64,000 nucleotides of DNA from Methylophilus methylotrophus DSM 46235 = ATCC 53528 (GTDB lineage Bacteria > Pseudomonadota > Gammaproteobacteria > Burkholderiales > Methylophilaceae), in NCBI RefSeq assembly GCF_000378225.1, contig NZ_KB905143.1, forward strand, positions 1 to 64,000. Reading direction: 5' to 3'. Positions 57,476 to 64,000 of the stretch are shown here, piece after piece. A program made the translations under genes and the position numbers. Every line of letters begins with the position of its first letter. Position 1 is the stretch's first letter. The notes under the pieces are model-generated. The model saw only the letters and a list, made by a program, of their open reading frames with translations. It ran no database searches and was not told where the DNA came from.

Positions 57476-59167
57476 TTAGCTGGAGACTCCCTTATTATCC
57501 GCCGCAACTGCATCATGGTCTAATGAGTTATGTAGATGTCTGGCAGCGTCCACATACGGCGTGCACATACTGGAGCGGAAATCATACGCTACTAACAATG
57601 AGCAGAAGACATCATCATGGCTAAGCACAGCACTTTTATGTTGCCTTAAGTGATTTTCTGGAAAGGCAGATGAGTTGCCAGTCCAAACTATCAGTGGAAT
57701 TTTAGTTTGCTCTTTGGGTGCAATCATCACCGGTGCTGCATGCAGATACATCCCGTATTCTCCGAGCGACTCACCGTGGTCTGCGATATACATCATCCCA
57801 ACATCATAATTTTCTTCATAGGGTTTTAAAAACTTGATGACCTCTGACAAAAAGTAATCTGTATAGAGAATTGCATTATCGTAAGAATTGTCTATTTCCT
57901 GTTTGGTGCAATCTTTTAGCTCTTTGGATTTACAAACCGGGCTAAATTTCTCAAAGGCAGCGGGGTATCTTCTGAAGTACTCAGGACCATGGTTTCCCAT
58001 TTGATGCAGCACGATCAAAATGTCTTTATCACCCTTAGATTTAATGTGTTTATCAAGGCCGTCCAGCATACCAATGTCCCTGCATTCTGGATCGCAGACT
58101 GGATTCAATGTTGTGGACTGGAAATTCTGGTATTTAACCCTTAAGGCAACGCCTTTGGAGTCGGAGTTATTATCCCTCCACAATACATCGACGCCATTCC
58201 TGGCAAGTACATCAATGACATTCTCCTGCTTTAATGCTGCTTGTTTATCGTAATTTTTCTTACCAAGGGAAGAGAACATACACGGCACAGAAACGCTTGT
58301 AGACGTACCGCAGGAGGACACGTTCTCAAAACTAATCACATTGGCGCTTGCAAGGTTGGGATTAGTAATTCGCTGATATCCGTTGAGTGAGAACCTGTCA
58401 AAACGAGCCGTTTCGCCAACCACCATAATCATCAGTTTACGTTTGTTGCCTATCGAGGAGGTTTTTACTGCATCTCCAGCAATGGTTTTGAGCGCTGTAT
58501 TGCGTGCTTCGTAAACCTTGGCCTCTTGATTCAGGTAATTGTAGGCAGAGTAAATGGAGTAAGTGGGGTTCGCGTAAAACCTGACGATTTTATGCTCTCT
58601 AATGAATGAAGCGTAACCTGCAGTGAATGGTGCAACGACTACGATAGCAGTTAACACAAGAGCAGAAATCGCTTTGATTCGACCTTTGATTTCTTGTTTG
58701 AAGGCCAACCCTTTGGGAAAGAATTTGATGACCAAGTAGGCTGGTATGCAGCCTAACAGAACCAATCTGCTTAAAAGCTCAATGCTTATTAATCCTTGCA
58801 TTTCCTTAAGGTCAGTTTGCGCTATGTTATCCATCATGGTGTGATCGATGACCACACCAAAGCTATCCATAAAGTACGCATTGATAGAGGCAACGATCAG
58901 CAATATAGCTAATACCCACTTTGCTGTTGTTCTGCCAATACAAAGAATCTGAAAGACGATAGCAATCGTAGCAAAAAAGAAAATTATCAGAGAGGCCAGG
59001 AAAGGTAGGTTATGGAAACTTACTGGATATGTTTTCAGCAAGTTTTGGCAAAGGGAGAAGTTGCCAGTCACCATAATGAATAACGAAATTGCCAATATCC
59101 ACTTGGTTTGTGTTTCCGGTACAGAAAAGTATTTTGCAATCCCTGTTTTGAAAGTACTTGAAAGCAT
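57476..59167 (-). CDS. eptA: Lipid A phosphoethanolamine transferase EptA
   Basis: A 563-residue inner-membrane enzyme that adds phosphoethanolamine to lipid A, lowering the negative charge of LPS; homologues include the MCR colistin-resistance proteins. Five N-terminal helices are followed by the sulfatase-like periplasmic domain with VVGETARFDRFSLNGY, the nucleophile Thr in SSCGTSTSVSVPCMFSS, and metal ligands in YIADHGESLGEYGMYLH. I chose the ATG at 59167; a GTG two codons upstream is possible. The neighbouring czc operon suggests envelope adaptation to metals. The 57283-57475 gap to its 3' side holds only the open frame mentioned for the previous ORF. Confidence 0.93.
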   Translation of the reverse strand: MLSSTFKTGIAKYFSVPETQTKWILAISLFIMVTGNFSLCQNLLKTYPVSFHNLPFLASLIIFFFATIAIVFQILCIGRTTAKWVLAILLIVASINAYFMDSFGVVIDHTMMDNIAQTDLKEMQGLISIELLSRLVLLGCIPAYLVIKFFPKGLAFKQEIKGRIKAISALVLTAIVVVAPFTAGYASFIREHKIVRFYANPTYSIYSAYNYLNQEAKVYEARNTALKTIAGDAVKTSSIGNKRKLMIMVVGETARFDRFSLNGYQRITNPNLASANVISFENVSSCGTSTSVSVPCMFSSLGKKNYDKQAALKQENVIDVLARNGVDVLWRDNNSDSKGVALRVKYQNFQSTTLNPVCDPECRDIGMLDGLDKHIKSKGDKDILIVLHQMGNHGPEYFRRYPAAFEKFSPVCKSKELKDCTKQEIDNSYDNAILYTDYFLSEVIKFLKPYEENYDVGMMYIADHGESLGEYGMYLHAAPVMIAPKEQTKIPLIVWTGNSSAFPENHLRQHKSAVLSHDDVFCSLLVAYDFRSSMCTPYVDAARHLHNSLDHDAVAADNKGVSS

Positions 59168-59269
59168 CGTCACATCTTCTAATGATTATCATTCCTGATA
59201 AGCAATTCAGATGCCAATTCATAACCTATTGAATTTTATATGTTTAATCCAAGTTAATACTGATATTCA

Positions 59270-59315
59270 TGCATTTTTTGCAGAGTGAGAGGTTAAATGA
59301 TCTGCAAAAAATGCA
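59270..59315. repeat. Perfect 15-bp inverted repeat between eptA and czcI
   Basis: TGCATTTTTTGCAGA (59270-59284) and TCTGCAAAAAATGCA (59301-59315) are exact inverted copies with a 16-bp centre. It lies between the divergent eptA and czcI genes, about 100 nt from the eptA start. Outside it, the gap shows only a weak promoter for czcI. Confidence 0.85.
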
Positions 59316-59420
59316 GTTATAAATGATCGATCCTATTGATAGTTCACAGAAATAAAAAAGCAGATTCGAAAGTTTTATTTTGGGATTTAGGCTCTCGTAC
59401 ATTTAGTTACACTGAAATCA

Positions 59421-59449
59421 TTGACTCATCAATGAGTTATTGTTAGATT
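59421..59449 (+). promoter_or_regulatory. Candidate promoter of the czc operon
   Basis: TTGACT (59421-59426), 17-bp spacer, TAGATT (59444-59449), ending 10 nt before the czcI ATG. An ACTCAT/ATGAGT dyad lies across the -35 and spacer and may be an operator. The closeness to the ATG is a doubt. Confidence 0.35.
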
Positions 59450-59459
59450 TAAAAAAGGC

Positions 59460-59834
59460 ATGTATCAAATTTTCAAAAAATTCATGGTATTTCTTGCGCT
59501 GATCTCAGTGATGAGTTCATCGGCGTGGGCCTTTTCGCCTGAAGTTTTATTTGATGATGCGGTAACGTCTCAAGCAGTCATGCAAGATGTCCATTTGATT
59601 AATAAGTCACAAATCACTTCGGTCTCAGATAATCAAACTAATCAAACTGTCCCGATGCCTGAGCAGTTTTGTGATCATGCTTGCCACATTTCTGCGCATA
59701 TCACGGCTATTGAGACCAGTGAAGTTGTTAGTACACTTCCTCAATTAGATTCGATGACTTTCCAAATCGAACCTAAAAATCAGTTCACCAATCCTGTCTT
59801 GAAAAGTCTCTATAGACCTCCTGCACTCGTTTAG
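59460..59834 (+). CDS. czcI: CzcI-like small periplasmic protein
   Basis: A 124-residue exported protein: signal peptide (FMVFLALISVMSSSAWA) then a mature part with CDHACHISAHI as a His/Cys site and the C-terminus LKSLYRPPALV. Position directly before czcC-czcB-czcA is that of czcI in Cupriavidus, where it is linked with regulation of the operon. The role here is by analogy. An AAGG sits very close to the ATG. Confidence 0.75.
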   Translation: MYQIFKKFMVFLALISVMSSSAWAFSPEVLFDDAVTSQAVMQDVHLINKSQITSVSDNQTNQTVPMPEQFCDHACHISAHITAIETSEVVSTLPQLDSMTFQIEPKNQFTNPVLKSLYRPPALV

Positions 59835-59844
59835 TCAATTTTTC

Positions 59845-59870
59845 TAAGATGCTGACTCGATTCGGCATCT
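59845..59870 (+). repeat. Stem-loop between czcI and czcC
   Basis: AAGATGC/GCATCTT pair around a loop; no T-run follows. It lies within the 67-nt gap before czcC and could modulate read-through to czcCBA. Confidence 0.5.
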
Positions 59871-59901
59871 TGATCATTGATCTAACGAGAGAGGTCTTAC
59901 C

Positions 59902-61179
59902 GTGTTTGAATCATCTATTAGAAGATGGCTATTACTTTCAATAGCTTTCTTCATAGCCCCAGCTATACAAGCTGAACCATTAACATTGGATGTAGCTTGG
60001 AATATTGCTGCCCAGAATAACCCTGATCTGAAACGCTTGATCGCTAACCAAAGTATTCCGGCTGGCGAATTCCAGGATGCATCAGGGCCACTTTATTACA
60101 ACCCAACAGTCAACCTTGAGGCGAGAACGCGTCGTATTGCTCAAACTGGCGCATCGGACCCATATCGAGGCGAATATGGCATAGGCGTTTCTCAAACCTT
60201 TGAGATTGCCGGACAGCAAGGCTTCCGTAGGCAAGCAGCTGAGGAAAGCAAAACGGCAATTAGCCAGGACATTGCTGAAGAATACCGTGTCCTGCATGCA
60301 CAATTGGAAGAGCAGTTTATTACTGTGCTCGCAGTACAAAAGCGTATAGAAGTTGAGAAGCGCATTCTCAAACTCATAGAGCAAAATACCTCACTGTCTC
60401 GCAAGCGGGTAAGTGCCGGTGAAGATAGTTTGCTTGATGGCAATCTAGCCATCGTTGATGCTGAACGCGCAAGAAATCAGCTGATCTCTTTGAATGAGCA
60501 ATTGCTGCGTGCCAGAACCCAACTGGCTGCCACACTACAACTTAATGCCAATGACTTTCCCGAGGTCACGGGTCAGTTAACTCCAAATCAGACGCAATAT
60601 ACACTGCAAGATCTTTTCAACAAATTAGATTCCCGCCCAGGCATTCAGGCACTAACCAGTAAAGAAGCTTCTGCACGCTCACGTTTGGAGCTGCAAAAAA
60701 GCATGCGTTATCCAGATTTAACGGTGAGTCTGATCAATACCACCGAAGCCAGCTTGGCTGGTAGCGACAATATCTCCTCCATCGGTGTTTCTTTGCCGTT
60801 GCCTATCTTCCGCCGAAATGCTGCGGGTGTAGGTCGTGCGGCCGCTGAGCTTACTCAATCAGAAATCAACCGCACCTCTGGTACTCGCAATGCAAAAGCG
60901 ACTATAGAGGCAGCATGGTTACGTCGTGAAAATATCAAAGACCGTGTAAGACGGTTAGATAGCGAGGTATATCCGAGGTTGGAAGAAAACCTGACGCTTT
61001 CCAGGAAAGCCTTTGAAAACGGAGAAATTGGCTTACCTCAGTTGTTGATTGTGCAAAGGCAGGTTGTGGATGCGCAGCGCGACATTATTGATGCTCAAAA
61101 AGAACTGCGCCTCGTGCAGATCGAATTGGAATATATCTCTGGCTGGCTATCCCCTATAGCTGCAACTGATCAAAACTAG
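59902..61179 (+). CDS. czcC: TolC-family outer membrane factor CzcC
   Basis: The 425-residue outer-membrane channel of a heavy-metal RND efflux system. A signal peptide (WLLLSIAFFIAPAIQAEP) is followed by OEP repeats with FEIAGQQGFRRQAAEESK and ISSIGVSLPLPIFRRNAAGVG, both typical of the CzcC group. It starts with GTG at 59902 after GAGAGAGG. It is followed after nine nt by czcB. Confidence 0.9.
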   Translation: MFESSIRRWLLLSIAFFIAPAIQAEPLTLDVAWNIAAQNNPDLKRLIANQSIPAGEFQDASGPLYYNPTVNLEARTRRIAQTGASDPYRGEYGIGVSQTFEIAGQQGFRRQAAEESKTAISQDIAEEYRVLHAQLEEQFITVLAVQKRIEVEKRILKLIEQNTSLSRKRVSAGEDSLLDGNLAIVDAERARNQLISLNEQLLRARTQLAATLQLNANDFPEVTGQLTPNQTQYTLQDLFNKLDSRPGIQALTSKEASARSRLELQKSMRYPDLTVSLINTTEASLAGSDNISSIGVSLPLPIFRRNAAGVGRAAAELTQSEINRTSGTRNAKATIEAAWLRRENIKDRVRRLDSEVYPRLEENLTLSRKAFENGEIGLPQLLIVQRQVVDAQRDIIDAQKELRLVQIELEYISGWLSPIAATDQN

Positions 61180-61188
61180 GAAACTAAA

Positions 61189-62370
61189 ATGCTAAAGTTC
61201 TTCAGAAATTTATACGTGATTGCACTGGCATTTTCAGTCATCATTTTCCTCATGCTTTTAAGCGGGTGCAGTTCTGAGAACAACCAGTCTCAAGAGCCGA
61301 AAACAGAAACCTCAAGTACCCCAGCGGAGACAAAAGCTGATGAGGATTTAATTAAATTAAGTCCTGCCGAGATACAGCAAAGTGGTGTCACCGTCGCTAA
61401 GGTAACCAAGCAACCAATACAGGATCAGCTCAGTTTTACAGCGAACATTTTGGCCAATCAAAATAAACTGGCTCATGTCACGCCTCGTATTGAAGGGAAG
61501 CTGTCCAAAGTGATCGCCAATCTTGGAGATCATGTAAAAACAGGTCAAATCCTAGCTGAGATTGACAGTGTTCCGATGGGAGAGGCTCGTGCGCAATTTA
61601 GAAGCTCTAAGACCGATCTTGCGCTAGCTCAGGCGAACTTTGATCGCATATCCAAGCTGTATGAAGACAAGGTTGTGCCACAAAAGCAATTCATTGAATC
61701 TCAGTCTGCATTGGAGCGTGCTAAATCAGCGCTCTATGCAGATTCTGAAAGATTAAGAATGTATGGCGGTCTGGATCAGCAGAGTGGTTCTACCTACCTA
61801 TTGAAAGCACCATTCAACGGCATCGTGATAGAGAAAAATGCAGTGATTGGTGAATTAGCCAATCCAGCAGATACTATTTTCACGATCGCGGACATGTCCA
61901 CGGTGTGGATTGATGCCGATGTTCCAGAAAGGGATTTGCAATATCTGGAAGTCGGTAAAACAGCCAGCGTCACTGTCACCGCCTATCCCGATGAAGTATT
62001 TACCGGGAAAGTGAGCTACCTATCTAGCGTAGTGGATAAAACCACCCGTACGGTCAAGGCGCGTATCGAACTGCCTAATACCGAGCAAAAGCTTCGCATC
62101 GACATGTTTGCCAAGGTCGTTCTGAATCACTCTGGTACGAAGGATGTTCTGGTTGTACCTAATGCATCTGTCGTGATGGTACAAGGCATCCCCAACGTCT
62201 ACGTGAGCGAAGGTGGCGGATTTAAGTCAAGAGCAGTAGAGCTAGGTGCCCGATATAACGAGTATGTCGAAATTAAAACTGGATTAACTGAAGATGAAAG
62301 TATCGTTCAGACAGGGGTATACGCTCTAAAAGCTCGACAACTCAAATCACAAATCAGTGATGAGCACTAG
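61189..62370 (+). CDS. czcB: RND efflux periplasmic adaptor CzcB
   Basis: A 393-residue membrane fusion protein linking pump to outer-membrane channel. A lipobox LLSGCSS ends the signal region. Next come the lipoyl/hairpin segments (KVIANLGDHVKTGQILAEID) and the barrel domains (LKAPFNGIVIEKNAVIGELA, VWIDADVPERDLQYLEVGK). The long His-rich tail of Cupriavidus CzcB is absent, so its metal range may differ. It is 9 nt behind czcC and followed by czcA. Confidence 0.9.
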   Translation: MLKFFRNLYVIALAFSVIIFLMLLSGCSSENNQSQEPKTETSSTPAETKADEDLIKLSPAEIQQSGVTVAKVTKQPIQDQLSFTANILANQNKLAHVTPRIEGKLSKVIANLGDHVKTGQILAEIDSVPMGEARAQFRSSKTDLALAQANFDRISKLYEDKVVPQKQFIESQSALERAKSALYADSERLRMYGGLDQQSGSTYLLKAPFNGIVIEKNAVIGELANPADTIFTIADMSTVWIDADVPERDLQYLEVGKTASVTVTAYPDEVFTGKVSYLSSVVDKTTRTVKARIELPNTEQKLRIDMFAKVVLNHSGTKDVLVVPNASVVMVQGIPNVYVSEGGGFKSRAVELGARYNEYVEIKTGLTEDESIVQTGVYALKARQLKSQISDEH

Positions 62371-62379
62371 GAGAGCAGC

Positions 62380-64000
62380 ATGTTGAATTGGATATTAGAT
62401 GCTGCCCTCAAATACAAGCTTCTTGTCATTCTTGCATTTGTTGTCGTGGTTTTTTTCGGTGTCAAAGCATGGCAGGAAGTCCCTTTAGATGCCTTCCCAG
62501 ACGTGACTCCTGTGCAGGTAAACGTGTATACGGAGTCTCCTGGACTTGCTTCTGAGGATGTTGAAAAGCTAATTACCTTTCCAGTCGAGAGTTCTTTGGC
62601 TGGCCTGAAAGGTATTGAGGAGATTCGGTCAGTTTCATTGTTTGGTTTGTCTTATGTCAGTGTTTATTTTTCTGATACTACTGACATACAACAGGCTCGC
62701 TTTTTGGTGGGTGAAAAGCTAGCTGATGCTCGCTCCAGAATGCCGGCAGGTTATGGCGAACCAACACTTGGCCCCAACACATCAGGTTTAGGTCAGGTAC
62801 TTTGGTATACCTTGAAGTCCGATAAGCAAAGCACTATGGATCTTCGCACATTGCATGACTGGAATGTGCGCATGGTAATGCGTACCGTACCCGGAGTCGA
62901 TGACATCACATCCTGGGGAGGCAACGAGAAACAATTTCAGGTTCAAATCGACCCTCAAAAGCTATTCAAATATGGTCTGACTTTCTCTGAAGTCATCGAC
63001 AGGTTAGTGGCAAATAACCATCAGGTTGGTGGGCAATACGTCAATATTGGCCAAGAGCAGTTCTTGGTTCGCGGCTTAGGCCTGGTTAAAAATAGCCGCG
63101 ATATTCAACGTATCGTCGTCTCTGAGAATCAGGGTACGCCAGTTTATGTAGAAAACATTGCCAAAGTAGTTGAAGGGGCAGGCCCCCGTTTTGGTGCTGT
63201 TACGCAAGATGGCAAGGAAGTTGTGATGGGTATGGTACTTGCCAGGATTGGTGAAAATGCCCAGCAAGTGGTTGATGCTGCCAAAGAGAAGTTGGAGCTG
63301 GTGAAAGCCACCTTACCTAAGGGTGTGACACTGGAAACTGTTTATGATCGAACCGCGATCATTGACAAGGCTATACGTATGGCAGACCGCGCCATGATTG
63401 AGGGCGCATTGCTAGTCATTGCGGTGCTGTTCATGTTGCTTGGCGAAGTGCGTTCGGCTTTAGTCGTCGTTGTAGCAATCCCAATGGGCCGTCTGATCGC
63501 TTTTATCTTCATGGAGAAATATGGCATCTCAGCTAATCTGATGTCATTGGGTGGTTTGATTATTGGCCTAGGTATGACCATTGATGGCCCACTGGTTCTT
63601 GTTGAGAACTGCTTCCGTCGTTTGGCTCACTTCGCTGGTCAAAAGGTAGATAGATCCAAAATCGTACTCGATGCTTCACGAGAGGTGATCAATCCAATCA
63701 CTTTTGGTGTGTTGATCATCACCGTGGTTTTCCTGCCTATATTCTCCCTGACGGGGCTGGAAGGGAAGCTATTTAAGCCCTTGGCCATCAACATGACTTT
63801 TGCCATGATTGGCTCAATGATCCTGACGCTGACACTCATTCCAGTGTTGTGTTCTTTGGCATTGAAGCCAAAGGAAGAGAGAGACCCATGGCTGATTCGT
63901 TTAATCAAGCCTAAGTATGTATCTCTGCTGAAGTGGTGTTTGTCACATAAGAAGCTAGTTGTAGGCTCTACGGGTATTGCCTTCATTGCCGCCTTAGCGA
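62380..64000 (+). CDS. czcA: Heavy-metal efflux RND pump CzcA/CusA family (3' end outside window)
   Basis: The first 540 codons of an HME-type RND proton/metal antiporter; the frame runs off the right edge. The start MLNWILDAALKYKLLVILAF is the first helix, followed by the porter domain (VPLDAFPDVTPVQVNVYTES, SWGGNEKQFQVQIDPQKL). In TM4 (residues ~389-409, ending DGPLVLVEN) the Asp402 and Glu409 pair matches CzcA D408/E415, but the position of CzcA D402 is Gly. Metal specificity cannot be fixed; the TMIDGP form is unlike classic Cd/Zn/Co CzcA. Confidence 0.9.
   Translation, partial: MLNWILDAALKYKLLVILAFVVVVFFGVKAWQEVPLDAFPDVTPVQVNVYTESPGLASEDVEKLITFPVESSLAGLKGIEEIRSVSLFGLSYVSVYFSDTTDIQQARFLVGEKLADARSRMPAGYGEPTLGPNTSGLGQVLWYTLKSDKQSTMDLRTLHDWNVRMVMRTVPGVDDITSWGGNEKQFQVQIDPQKLFKYGLTFSEVIDRLVANNHQVGGQYVNIGQEQFLVRGLGLVKNSRDIQRIVVSENQGTPVYVENIAKVVEGAGPRFGAVTQDGKEVVMGMVLARIGENAQQVVDAAKEKLELVKATLPKGVTLETVYDRTAIIDKAIRMADRAMIEGALLVIAVLFMLLGEVRSALVVVVAIPMGRLIAFIFMEKYGISANLMSLGGLIIGLGMTIDGPLVLVENCFRRLAHFAGQKVDRSKIVLDASREVINPITFGVLIITVVFLPIFSLTGLEGKLFKPLAINMTFAMIGSMILTLTLIPVLCSLALKPKEERDPWLIRLIKPKYVSLLKWCLSHKKLVVGSTGIAFIAALA

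Overview
The window looks like the chromosome of a methylotrophic betaproteobacterium, most likely a Methylophilaceae member (Methylophilus/Methylotenera/Methylobacillus type). This is an inference from a 3-hexulose-6-phosphate synthase gene (ribulose monophosphate cycle) and from typically betaproteobacterial gene orders: thr-tyr-gly-thr tRNAs ahead of tuf, petABC next to sspAB, mla-murA-his-tatABC, ccsBA plus cytochrome c4, and dapF-DUF484-xerC. No rRNA, CRISPR array, integrase or transposase was seen.

Region 1 (1-43.7 kb) is core chromosome. Read right to left on the minus strand it holds: cytochrome c biogenesis (resB-ccsB) and a diheme cytochrome c4; an orphan prepilin; the Mla phospholipid transport operon (mlaFEDCB); an ABC-2 exporter; bolA-grx4-murA; a complete histidine pathway (hisG-D-C, then B-H-A-F-I-E) interrupted between hisC and hisB by the formaldehyde-fixing enzyme Hps; hinT; tatABC. 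A DegS-like protease faces tatC, followed by a Nif3 protein, the bc1 complex (petABC), sspA-sspB and the tufB-type tRNA-tuf operon. On the right are engB, trmB, a 0.6-kb non-coding repeat element, a MidA-type methyltransferase, a pteridine-reductase-like SDR, ttcA, topA, an HD-GYP protein, metK, dapF-DUF484-xerC and sodB.

Region 2 (about 43.6-64 kb, running off the right edge) is an accessory heavy-metal island with visibly higher A+T and mosaic structure. It begins just past sodB at a set of three direct repeats. It contains a 5'-truncated arsH; a CueR-controlled copper module (copZ / copA-cueR with divergent MerR-type promoters); a DmeR-DmeF cobalt/nickel efflux pair; several small secreted Cys/His/Met-rich proteins; two DUF305 proteins, one frameshifted; an unusual operon of a Met/His-rich DUF2231 membrane protein, a TolC lipoprotein and a multicopper oxidase; a LysR fragment and two unknown ORFs; a lipid A phosphoethanolamine transferase (eptA); and a czcI-czcC-czcB-czcA efflux operon whose last gene is cut by the window end.

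The most unusual items are: (i) the Hps enzyme with a C-terminal transmembrane segment and a repeated Ala/Glu/Pro tail, encoded inside the his cluster with its own promoter and terminator; (ii) the DUF2231-TolC-multicopper oxidase operon, which has no pump or adaptor of its own; and (iii) the recurring layout of a small secreted metal-type peptide, a stem-loop and then an export operon.
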